This document shows positions 40,123-47,710 of a stretch of 58,224 bases of DNA, one piece after another. Numbering within the stretch: the first letter of the stretch is position 1; every line of letters starts with the position of its first letter. The notes under the pieces were generated by a model. The model made no database searches, was not told where the DNA came from, and saw only the letters and a list, made by a program, of their open reading frames with translations. The DNA comes from Sulfuricurvum sp. (lineage in GTDB: Bacteria; Campylobacterota; Campylobacteria; Campylobacterales; Sulfurimonadaceae). Made by a program: the position numbers and the translations under genes. The stretch is from contig NZ_JALNYS010000012.1 in assembly GCF_023229695.1 (NCBI RefSeq), positions 1-58,224 on the forward strand, given 5' to 3'.

Positions 40123-40752
40123 TTACGCAAACACCTTCGTAATAATTTGGGTGAGGTCTTTTGTCTCTATGATGACATTCGCCTCTTTTTTGAGAATCTC
40201 TTTGGCACAAAAGGCCACGCGGGTCCCGGCGTGAGCAAACATGGAGCGATCATTCGCCCCGTCTCCGACAACCATCGTCTCTTCGGGAGTTATCCCGAAG
40301 AGCCCTTGAAGGCGCAGCAGCATATCCCCTTTGGAAAAATCGAACATCATATCTCCGCCGACGAGTCCGGTAAGCTTCCCCTCTTTCTCATGCAGTACGT
40401 TGGAGAAATCGGCATCGTATCCCAAAATTGCTTTGGCATGCGACGTTGCACTGCGAAATCCGCCGCTGAAACAGACCACTTTAATACCGCGCTCTTTCAA
40501 GGCCGCTATCGTCTCGATCGCTCCGGGCATATAAGGGAGATTATGGCAGATTTTTTCCACTTTGGAAAACTCCAGCCCCTTGAGCAAACCGACCCGTTGT
40601 TGCAAGGATTCAAAAAAATCAAGTTCCCCGTTCATCGCCCGTTCGGTAATTTCCGAAACCTGTGCTCCGATCCCAAGCGCCTCGGCAAAAAAATCGATCG
40701 TCTCTCCGTCCATTAAGGTCGAATCGAAATCAAATACACATAACTTTATCAA
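40123..40752 (-). CDS. serB: Phosphoserine phosphatase
   Basis: A 209-residue HAD-family phosphatase for the last step of serine synthesis. Motif I DFDSTLMDGE with the nucleophile aspartate (residues 7-11 region), motif II FSGGF, the lysine in KGDMLLRLQGLFG and motif III VGDGANDRSMF. The true start is a TTG at 40752 behind GAGGACGATACT: the product then begins IKLCVFDFDST; the upstream frame would overlap the divergent gene's start with no homology. Length is standard for the domain without an ACT extension. Confidence 0.9.
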   Translation of the reverse strand: MIKLCVFDFDSTLMDGETIDFFAEALGIGAQVSEITERAMNGELDFFESLQQRVGLLKGLEFSKVEKICHNLPYMPGAIETIAALKERGIKVVCFSGGFRSATSHAKAILGYDADFSNVLHEKEGKLTGLVGGDMMFDFSKGDMLLRLQGLFGITPEETMVVGDGANDRSMFAHAGTRVAFCAKEILKKEANVIIETKDLTQIITKVFA

Positions 40753-40824
40753 AAGTATCGTCCTCTTTGTTATAATGGCGCAATTATATCTTATTGGTCT
40801 TAATGGCATCCCTAAAGGCATCTT

Positions 40825-41727
40825 TTGTTTGAACTTTTCCTGGAAAAACTCCGTCACGGCACCTACATCACACTCGAAACAACTCCGTCACGCTCGGCAC
40901 AGTTTGCCCCTACCATCGATAAGATTGAAGCCCTTGGACTTCAGAATCTGGTAGACGGATTCAGCACGACCGACAACCCTCTTGCCAAACTTAAATACAA
41001 TGCCCTCTTCGCCGCCATGAAGCTCCAAGAGCGTTTCGGCAAACCGGCATTGGCCACAATGAGCATGCGCGACCGTAACCGCATTGCCTTGCAAAGCGAT
41101 CTTCTCGGTGCCAATGAAGCGAACGTCCGCGCTATCCTCGCCCTCACCGGCGACAGCGCACACAACTCCGATCAACCGCATGCCAAAGGGGTTTTCGAGG
41201 GGAACAGCAAACTCCTCCTCGACATCATCGCCACCCTCAACAACGGGACCGATATGGCGGAGCAAAAACTCATCGCCCCCGTCCAAGAGATATACCCCTT
41301 CGCCGTCACCGATGCGTATGCCAAAAGTGCGGCGACACTGCAAAAGAAAATGACTAAAAAAGTCGCGCACGGGGCGATCGGTATTATCTCTCAACCCGTT
41401 TATGATCTCGAAAATGCAAAAAAATTACTGGAGATGATGGCAGAAGCCAACCTCGAAAACAGTGCTGAGTCTGTATTGGTTTTAGGCTATTTTCCGATCA
41501 CAAAACTCCGCACCGCCCGATTTTTGGATGAAAACGTTCCGGGGATTTTTGTACCGAGCGCATGGGTCGCAGCACTCGAAAAAGCTTCCCACATCAGCCC
41601 GGAGGAAGAGTACAAAGTCGGATTTGAGCTGAGCAAAACCCTCTTCGAAGAGCTCAAAGCGCTCCATCCGAAAATCCACATTATGACCGCCAATCAGTTT
41701 GAACTCGCCAAGGCGATTTTGAGCTAA
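40825..41727 (+). CDS. Methylenetetrahydrofolate reductase family protein
   Basis: A 300-residue MetF-like flavoprotein (PF02219), expected to reduce methylene-THF to methyl-THF with FAD. Visible family segments: LETTPSRSAQF (start), STTDNPLAKLKYNAL, the ATMSMRDRNRIALQSDLLGANE and ILALTGDSAHN blocks that line the folate/flavin site. It starts with TTG (40825) with AAAGGCA upstream; the serB start lies on the other strand 72 bases away. Whether it is the main MetF or a paralogue cannot be told. Confidence 0.82.
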   Translation: MFELFLEKLRHGTYITLETTPSRSAQFAPTIDKIEALGLQNLVDGFSTTDNPLAKLKYNALFAAMKLQERFGKPALATMSMRDRNRIALQSDLLGANEANVRAILALTGDSAHNSDQPHAKGVFEGNSKLLLDIIATLNNGTDMAEQKLIAPVQEIYPFAVTDAYAKSAATLQKKMTKKVAHGAIGIISQPVYDLENAKKLLEMMAEANLENSAESVLVLGYFPITKLRTARFLDENVPGIFVPSAWVAALEKASHISPEEEYKVGFELSKTLFEELKALHPKIHIMTANQFELAKAILS

Positions 41728-41740
41728 AATCATAAATATG

Positions 41741-41756
41741 GTATATAATTTTATAC
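41741..41756 (+). promoter_or_regulatory. Promoter with palindromic operator before the 54-residue/GNAT gene pair
   Basis: GTATA-TAATTT-TATAC is a perfect 5-base inverted repeat. It covers a TATAAT -10 box (41743-41748). A strong GAGAGGAG ribosome site follows 12 bases later, ahead of ATG 41779. The arrangement suits autoregulation by a toxin-antitoxin complex. Confidence 0.55.
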
Positions 41757-41778
41757 ATACAAATGAGAGGAGTTTTTG

Positions 41779-41943
41779 ATGGCTTTTAAAATGACAAAAA
41801 ATGGCAAAGTAGTCAAAACCTACTTTCGCGGAAAGCTTCCTAAATCAGTTATTGTTGCAGTTGAAAACAATCCCAAAGGGGATCAAGCGGTTCAAAAAGC
41901 GATCAATGTGATTAAAAATGCCAAGGTGGTGTGGAATTTTTAA
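41779..41943 (+). CDS. Small basic protein, 54 residues, possible antitoxin of the GNAT gene
   Basis: ATG 41779 to TAA 41943. The product (AFKMTKNGKVVKTYFRGKLP ... KAINVIKNAKVVWNF) is basic with an N-terminal strand-turn-strand and a C-terminal helix. It does not look like the RHH (DUF1778) antitoxins that usually accompany GNAT toxins. It overlaps the next gene by 26 bases and is preceded by a palindromic promoter. No family recognised. Confidence 0.55.
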   Translation: MAFKMTKNGKVVKTYFRGKLPKSVIVAVENNPKGDQAVQKAINVIKNAKVVWNF

Positions 41944-42394
41944 GCCTAGAAAATTTGTAGGCTCCAAACTGCCGATCAGCTATTTTAGTCGAACGACGAG
42001 CGAACAAGAACGTCAATTCATCAAACAACTCTCATCTTCCTGCGAAAAAAGCTCTATTGTCGTTTATGCGCTTGAAAAAGATAATCTTCTTGCGGGACTT
42101 ATCGGCTTATCTGCTTCGCGTGTTGACTCCATCTCTACCGTACAAATCGACTATCTTTTTGTCGCCTCAGAATATCGTCGAGTAACATTCGAGGAACTTT
42201 CAAACACCAAGATTTCGAGCTACCTCATCGATTTGGCAATCGTCTTATCCAAAAGAATCAGTAATGAAATCGGTATCCGATGGCTAGCACTCGTTCCCGA
42301 TAATGAAAAACTTGAAATATTTTACACCAATGAGTTTGGATTCAAACCTCATAATGATAGAGATAAACAGCGGTATTTGTTTTTGAAGATATAA
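41918..42394 (+). CDS. GNAT-family acetyltransferase, TacT-like toxin candidate
   Basis: A 158-residue GNAT-fold protein. The signature region LFVASEYRRVTF with the following SSYLIDLAIVLSKRI helix gives the acetyl-CoA site, and IRWLALVPDNEKLEIFYTNEFGFKPH is the typical ending of TacT/AtaT-like toxins that acetylate aminoacyl-tRNA. The usual partner gene encodes an RHH antitoxin; here the upstream 54-residue gene is different. Start ATG 41918 lies inside the upstream gene. Confidence 0.68.
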   Translation: MPRWCGIFKPRKFVGSKLPISYFSRTTSEQERQFIKQLSSSCEKSSIVVYALEKDNLLAGLIGLSASRVDSISTVQIDYLFVASEYRRVTFEELSNTKISSYLIDLAIVLSKRISNEIGIRWLALVPDNEKLEIFYTNEFGFKPHNDRDKQRYLFLKI

Positions 42395-42404
42395 GCTTTT
42401 ATTT

Positions 42405-42462
42405 TCCCGTTCGTGGTGAGCTCACGTGCCCTTCGAGTATGTCGAACCATGAAGTTAACCTT
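42405..42462. repeat. Inverted repeat flank, left copy (family C)
   Basis: CCCGTTCGTGGTGAGCTCACGTGCCCTTCGAGTATGTCGAACCATGAA; the reverse complement of 45664-45738 shares CCCGTTCG, ACTCACGTGCCCTTCG and the GTATGTCGAA block. Together the two copies bound a 3.2-kb region with the orphan antitoxin and the LprI/TPR gene. This style of 'TTCGAC' repeat is widespread in Proteobacteria. Confidence 0.7.
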
Positions 42463-42679
42463 TTTCAATCTCTTCGATAGAATCCATCAAGCGATCAGCA
42501 TTATTTTTGGACGATAGCAGATGCATCGTCTCTTTCATCGAAGCGTACTCTTCATACGAGATCAAAACCGCACTTTGGTTATCTTTGGTCGTGATGATAT
42601 ACTCTTCACAGTTGTTACAGACGCTATCAATCATACTTCGCAGGTTATTACGTGCCGCAGAATAAAACATAGCTTGCAT
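42455..42679 (-). CDS. Phd/YefM-type antitoxin, apparently orphan
   Basis: A 74-residue protein: MFYSAARNNLRSMIDSVCNNCEEYIITTKDNQSAVLISYEEYASMKET is the standard Phd/YefM N-terminal DNA-binding fold, followed by a short acidic tail. ATG 42679 with AGGAG in front. Normally a RelE/YoeB/Doc toxin gene overlaps the 3' end; here the stop is directly at repeat C and no toxin frame follows, so the toxin was lost or never present. Confidence 0.8.
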   Translation of the reverse strand: MQAMFYSAARNNLRSMIDSVCNNCEEYIITTKDNQSAVLISYEEYASMKETMHLLSSKNNADRLMDSIEEIEKG

Positions 42680-42815
42680 CGCAAACTCCTCATTTTTGTC
42701 AAGATATTGGCAATTATAAAATTTTATTCCGTTACGCAAACTACCCCGTTTATAAAACAAGTTCCACACCTAATTAACCATAAATTTGCCCCGTATCTTT
42801 CTCTAACCCACCAAC

Positions 42816-45500
42816 CTATTTAAACCAATACGGCGTTGCTTTTGCCCACGGGGTATTTTCATACCGCTCGTGTAACAAATCATATGCTTTTTTTGAATAT
42901 TCACCATGCGAACAATTACTGTCTTTTTCAAGTAGCCAACAAAAATTACAGCCGTAACGTGTTGTTCTGACGGCGCGATACAGATTGCCTGCCCGCTCGT
43001 TTTGCTCCTCGGGAGTTGTAGCTATACCCGATTCCACTTCACGTTTGATTACCGCTTCACTCAAATATTTTGGCCCAGAGGGGATGTTTTCCAGTGCTTC
43101 GATCTCTTTTTTGTCTATCAATGCTATATAGGGATGGTTGTTCAGCAATTTTCGCTGATTATCGAGATAAGGTTCTAACTCTATTCTTTGGCTTTGATCT
43201 TCCGATCTATTTCTAGTGTTATAGGAGAGTATATTGTTGTCATTCGGAACAATCATCATGGCATTAAAAATTCGTTTTTTAAATATTTTATCATCGAATC
43301 GGCACCACCAATTGTTATCGTTGTGATTATATACATCGATTGCATCGAGTCTAATCCCTTTTTCCTCCCCTTTACGCTCTGGATCATCCGCGTACTCCAG
43401 ATAGAGTGCCGGGCGAAATCGAGGCATTTTCAGAAGAAATTCGATGTATTTATCGCGATTATGACCGGCAACGCTCTCTAGTAACGGTTCACGAATCGAA
43501 GGGTTGAGCTTGGCGGCCAAAGCTGCGTATTTATCGATCTGATCGTTATCGTATTCGAGTAGTACTGCTCTTGTGAAGAGGGTACGGGATATCAGACCTC
43601 TGTACTCACGTTTGATACGATCGTCCGTTGCCATGGTATAGAGTAATTTAAACGGTAAAAGTTCGATCATTTCCCGCCATACTTTATCGTCATTATTATG
43701 CTCGTATAATCCATAACGATCATAATCGGTAAGTATCGCGACGCTGATCGCTTCATCGGGCGTTGTCGCTAATAGACTTCTCCACTGATCAAAATTATTA
43801 GGAAGCTTTTTTTGTATTCTGTCTAGCAATGAACGTGCTGAATCTGACTTGCCAGTATAAACGAGCCATTGCAGCGTTTGAACCAACGTCCGTTTAAAAT
43901 CTTCCCTATAATAGCGGTATTTCATGGATTCAGAAAAAGAGAGCAAACCATTTTGATAATAATCCCAATGCCCGAAAATCAGTGAATCGGCTTTATCAAT
44001 CTCATCTCGTCCCAAACGAATACGCACTGCATTACTCCACAGGTCAAAGAGCCATATTCGATATTCTGGGGTTTCATTTTTCCATGCACTATTCAAATAG
44101 GATTCAGCATCGGAGAGAATTTTAGAAGCCAAATCATCCTGTGGATGGACGCGTTGGATAGCAATTTGCAGCCATGCTCCGTCTTTGGTCTTTTTCCATT
44201 GTTCGAGTGCATGAATAACGATATTTCGATTTTGTTCCCAATAAGGGTTATTTTGTTGATGTAACGACCAAAGCCAGTCGGAATCGAAAACGTTATATGC
44301 CCATTTGGCCTGCATCCAGTCGATGAGAGGATTTTGAGGAGCCAGTGTTTTTACGGCGCGCATTCTAGGTCCCTCCGGTTCGTAGGAAGTCAACCACCAA
44401 TCGACCGTTTTCACATCCGGTGCATAGAGTGCAAAATAAACATTAAATTGCTCCAATGCATCTTTTTGCTCGGCAAACGCTTTCTCCGGCTGTTCAATAT
44501 TTTCGGTAGTGAGTCGGACAATCTTTTGAAGCCATTTTAAATGTTCCATTGCCAGTTCAGGGGTAAGCTCCAAATCAAAAGAGCGCATATTACTCATAAT
44601 GACGAAGCGATAATTTTTGGCAATATCATGGATACTTTGCAAGGAAGGATCGGCGAGGATTTCACCGATTTTGTGATAAGCCTCTTCGGCACGGTTTTGA
44701 TACGCAAGTGTTCGAACGACCATGTAAGCAGCCATCGGTTGCTGAGGTGAGTCGTTCAATTTTTCGACCTCTTTATAATTTTCTAACGCCGTTGGGTAAT
44801 CTTTTCGATAAAAATTCCAGCTTCCGAGTTGATAGAGAAAATCCCCTGTTGCTCTTGGGGGGAGTTTTCCAACAGGTTGTACCGGTGTTAAATCGTCCTC
44901 TTCTCCCCCTTCGCACGCAGAAAAAACCCGGTTTTGATTAGCAGCCCATAATTTTAAATAGGGTGAATCTTTCCCTAGTTGTGATTGGATTTCCCGTAAC
45001 GCTACCAATCCGCTCTTATAGTTACATTCACTCCACCGATTTGAATCCATTTGAGGGGAGAAACCGGGAATCTTTAAGCCCAAAAGCGCTTTTGACCAAA
45101 CCAGCGAATCGCTCGGGGCTTCAGTATAGTATGTGTCTGCATAAAGCGCTTCGGACATCAAACTAGGACGAGTGATTTTTTTTTGATCCGTTGCAAATTG
45201 GTATTGCGCTTTATTTTCCAAATATTTAAGTCGAAGATTATAAGAATCATACAAACAATTTAAATCCTTACATTCATTCCGTTCTTTTAACCATACAAAC
45301 TGTTTATCTTTGAGCTGATTTTTGTCTTTGGTATTTTTTATAGCTTCTTTAAATGCTTTGGATAGATTTTCATCTATAACAGATAATTTTTTATCTGAAC
45401 AAATCATCTTCTCAACATTTGTTTTCGCTTTCGAACAATCAAAACTCGCTCCAAATAGTGTGACGGTTAGGAGAAGAATAAGAGTTAATAGTTTTTTCAT
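42816..45500 (-). CDS. Exported large protein with LprI-like N-terminus and helical repeats, 894 residues
   Basis: Signal peptide (MKKLLTLILLLTVTLFGAS), then a lysozyme-inhibitor LprI-type domain (PF07007-like; FDCSKAKTNVEKMICSDKKLSVIDENL, about 20-90), then about 750 residues of tetratricopeptide-like helices (LGSWNFYRKDYPTALENYKEVEKL, MVVRTLAYQNRAEEAYHKIGEIL) rich in tryptophan and tyrosine, ending in a cysteine-containing YGCNFCWLLEKDSNC segment. Periplasmic or secreted. It may bind peptidoglycan-related or protein ligands; the exact task is unknown. Lies alone between inverted repeats. Confidence 0.8.
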   Translation of the reverse strand: MKKLLTLILLLTVTLFGASFDCSKAKTNVEKMICSDKKLSVIDENLSKAFKEAIKNTKDKNQLKDKQFVWLKERNECKDLNCLYDSYNLRLKYLENKAQYQFATDQKKITRPSLMSEALYADTYYTEAPSDSLVWSKALLGLKIPGFSPQMDSNRWSECNYKSGLVALREIQSQLGKDSPYLKLWAANQNRVFSACEGGEEDDLTPVQPVGKLPPRATGDFLYQLGSWNFYRKDYPTALENYKEVEKLNDSPQQPMAAYMVVRTLAYQNRAEEAYHKIGEILADPSLQSIHDIAKNYRFVIMSNMRSFDLELTPELAMEHLKWLQKIVRLTTENIEQPEKAFAEQKDALEQFNVYFALYAPDVKTVDWWLTSYEPEGPRMRAVKTLAPQNPLIDWMQAKWAYNVFDSDWLWSLHQQNNPYWEQNRNIVIHALEQWKKTKDGAWLQIAIQRVHPQDDLASKILSDAESYLNSAWKNETPEYRIWLFDLWSNAVRIRLGRDEIDKADSLIFGHWDYYQNGLLSFSESMKYRYYREDFKRTLVQTLQWLVYTGKSDSARSLLDRIQKKLPNNFDQWRSLLATTPDEAISVAILTDYDRYGLYEHNNDDKVWREMIELLPFKLLYTMATDDRIKREYRGLISRTLFTRAVLLEYDNDQIDKYAALAAKLNPSIREPLLESVAGHNRDKYIEFLLKMPRFRPALYLEYADDPERKGEEKGIRLDAIDVYNHNDNNWWCRFDDKIFKKRIFNAMMIVPNDNNILSYNTRNRSEDQSQRIELEPYLDNQRKLLNNHPYIALIDKKEIEALENIPSGPKYLSEAVIKREVESGIATTPEEQNERAGNLYRAVRTTRYGCNFCWLLEKDSNCSHGEYSKKAYDLLHERYENTPWAKATPYWFK

Positions 45501-45814
45501 TAGGCTTCCTTAGGTGGAATTGGTTTTAGTCATCACACATACATGATCCATTTTACATCTGTTAGTAATAGTTATATTAGATATTTTAACGTTTGTTATG
45601 CAACATATTATACTTTCCAATCTTTAAATTACTTTATTTCTTTCATAACCTTCTTTTGCATTCATAGTGAGCTAGTCGAACCATGAACTTACCCTTCGAC
45701 ATACCCGAAGGGCACGTGAGTTCAGGGCGAACGGGATTATTTAAATATTTATTGCTTTTTACATACAATTGATATACAATTATGAAATAGTATCTTTAGC
45801 AAGTGAGGGATCAA
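45501..45814. other. 314-base intergenic region with repeat C and the BrnT promoter
   Basis: Contains the right copy of repeat C (45664-45738) with its CCCTTCGACATACCCGAAGGG palindrome, an AT-rich part before it (45501-45660) with no gene or clear signal, and, after it, TATACAATTATG-type sequence near 45771 that may be the -10 of the BrnT operon. No small gene with a supported start was found. Confidence 0.5.
45664..45738. repeat. Inverted repeat flank, right copy (family C)
   Basis: AGTGAGCTAGTCGAACCATGAACTTA, then CCCTTCGACATACCCGAAGGG, then CACGTGAGTTCAGGGCGAACGGGA. It is the inverted, diverged counterpart of 42405-42462. It ends before the BrnT-type gene. Confidence 0.7.
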
Positions 45815-46081
45815 ATGGTTTTTGATTGGAACGATGAAAAAAACACCCTCCTCAAAGAGAATCGAAATGTCTGTTTTGAAGATGTCGTTACCAGTATTCA
45901 AGAAGAGAAACTTCTCGACATCGTCAAAAATCCAAGCGCCAATCATCAGAGCCAATACTGTTTAATTGTCGAGATTATGAATTATGCCTATATCGTTCCG
46001 TTCGTAAAAGAGGGAGAAACTTTTTTTCTAAAAACGATCTACCCCAGCCGAAAACAGACCAAAAAATACATCAAGGAGTAA
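45815..46081 (+). CDS. BrnT-family ribonuclease toxin
   Basis: An 88-residue RelE-like-fold toxin: MVFDWNDEKNTLLKENRNVCFEDVVTSI is the BrnT (DUF497) start, and the C-terminal YIVPFVKEGETFFLKTIYPSRKQTKKY contains the basic catalytic face. Expected to cleave mRNA and to be neutralised by the following gene. ATG 45815 has GTGAGGGATCAA upstream; a GTG start four codons earlier is less likely. Followed by the antitoxin after a three-base gap. Confidence 0.88.
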   Translation: MVFDWNDEKNTLLKENRNVCFEDVVTSIQEEKLLDIVKNPSANHQSQYCLIVEIMNYAYIVPFVKEGETFFLKTIYPSRKQTKKYIKE

Positions 46082-46084
46082 CCG

Positions 46085-46378
46085 ATGCGTACCAAAACAA
46101 TCTATACCGATGAAGAATTAGCCATTGTTGAAGCGGTAGAAAACGGTGAGTATGTTCCTCTCCCGAAAGATGAGCTTGAGAGCCTCAAAAAATCGCTCAA
46201 AATCACTGCCGCCGAAACGATCAAACAGCGATCTAAACGCAAAGCGATCAGTATCCGTCTCTTCGAAGATGACATCACAAAACTCAAAGCGATGGCACTC
46301 AATGAGGGGATTCCGTATCAAACCTATATCACACATATCATCCATAAAATTACGACGGGACAGGTACGGGTGTCGTAA
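46085..46378 (+). CDS. RHH/CopG-type antitoxin partner of BrnT
   Basis: A 97-residue protein with an acidic N-terminus (TDEELAIVEAVENGEY) and a C-terminal ribbon-helix-helix (KRKAISIRLFEDDITKLKAMALNEGIPYQTYI, about 50-85) that binds DNA and, in the family, represses the operon. Order toxin-then-antitoxin is the usual BrnTA arrangement. Confidence 0.85.
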   Translation: MRTKTIYTDEELAIVEAVENGEYVPLPKDELESLKKSLKITAAETIKQRSKRKAISIRLFEDDITKLKAMALNEGIPYQTYITHIIHKITTGQVRVS

Positions 46379-46449
46379 GTGATTTTGACCTAATTTCAGC
46401 CTCTTTTGGCTATAATCAATCCACTTTATAAGCAACAGGATTTGCCTTT

Positions 46450-47694
46450 ATGATCGATGTAAAACTTCTCCAGAAAAATTTTGACGAAACCGCAACGGCG
46501 TTGATGCGCAAAAAAGTCTCAGCAGAGATAATCGCTGAACTAAAATCCGCCAATGAAACCCTCAAAACCGCTAAACTCGCCTATGAAACCTTGCAAGCGA
46601 AACAAAATGAACTCAGCCGTCTTTTCGGTCAGTACAAAAAAGAGGGAAAAAGCACCGACGAACTGAAAATCGAAGTCGATGCTAACAAAGCAACCTTAAA
46701 TGATCTCCTTGATACGCAACGTATCGCCGAAGAAGCCCTCGATGCGATCATCATGCGCGTCCCGAATATCCCCGATGCGGACGTACCCGACGGTGAGGAT
46801 GAAAACGATAATATCGAAATAAAAAAAGTTCTCGCTCCACCCTCTTTTACCTTTACCCCGAAAGAGCACTGGGAACTCGCCGAAGCCAACGGCTGGATCG
46901 ATTTTGAGCGGGGGGTCAAACTCGCCAAAAGCCGTTTCAGCGTTGTCAGCGGCATGGGGGCGCGGCTGGAGCGGGCTTTGATCAATTTCATGCTCGATTT
47001 CAACCGCCAGCGCGGTTTTGAAGAGGTGAGCGTTCCGATGCTCGTCAACCGCCGTGCGCTGGAGGGGACAGGACAGCTTCCGAAATTTGAAGAGGATCTG
47101 TTCAAAGTCGAAGAGGAAGAGCTCTATCTCATCCCGACGGCGGAAGTACCGCTCACCAATCTCTACCAAGATGAAATCCTGAACGGTGCCGAGTTGCCGA
47201 TCAAAATGACGGGATATACCTCATGTTTCCGCAAAGAAGCAGGTTCAGGCGGACGCGACGTACGCGGTATGATCCGTCAGCATCAGTTTCATAAAGTGGA
47301 ACTGGTCAGCATCACCCGCGCCGACCAAAGCAATGCGGTGTTTGACGAGATGGTGGCGTGTGCCTCCGATCTCCTGAGCGCGCTGGGACTTCCCCACCGT
47401 CTCGTCACCCTCTGCACCGGCGATTTGGGATTCGGTGCGGCCCGCACGGTCGATCTGGAAGTGTGGCTTCCGGGGCAAAATGCCTACCGTGAGATCAGCT
47501 CGGTCTCCAATACCCGCGACTTCCAAGCACGCCGTGCAAAGATCCGTTACAAAGAAGAGGGGAAAAACATCCTCGCCCATACTCTAAACGGTTCAAGTTT
47601 GGCCGTCGGACGGACGATGGTCGCTATCATGGAAAATTTCCAGCAAGAAGACGGGTCGATCAAGATCCCCGATCCGTTGCAGAAATACTTATAA
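46450..47694 (+). CDS. serS: Seryl-tRNA synthetase
   Basis: A 414-residue class II synthetase. N-terminal coiled-coil arm (residues 1-105) that grips the tRNA, then class II motifs: EVSVPMLVNRRALEGTGQLPKF (motif 1 region), TSCFRKEAGSGGRDVRGMIRQHQFHKVEL (motif 2) and TLNGSSLAVGRTMVAIMENFQ (motif 3). Complete and of normal size. The TPR gene begins 16 bases after its stop. Confidence 0.97.
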   Translation: MIDVKLLQKNFDETATALMRKKVSAEIIAELKSANETLKTAKLAYETLQAKQNELSRLFGQYKKEGKSTDELKIEVDANKATLNDLLDTQRIAEEALDAIIMRVPNIPDADVPDGEDENDNIEIKKVLAPPSFTFTPKEHWELAEANGWIDFERGVKLAKSRFSVVSGMGARLERALINFMLDFNRQRGFEEVSVPMLVNRRALEGTGQLPKFEEDLFKVEEEELYLIPTAEVPLTNLYQDEILNGAELPIKMTGYTSCFRKEAGSGGRDVRGMIRQHQFHKVELVSITRADQSNAVFDEMVACASDLLSALGLPHRLVTLCTGDLGFGAARTVDLEVWLPGQNAYREISSVSNTRDFQARRAKIRYKEEGKNILAHTLNGSSLAVGRTMVAIMENFQQEDGSIKIPDPLQKYL

Positions 47695-47710
47695 CTTCTA
47701 AAGTAGCGAG

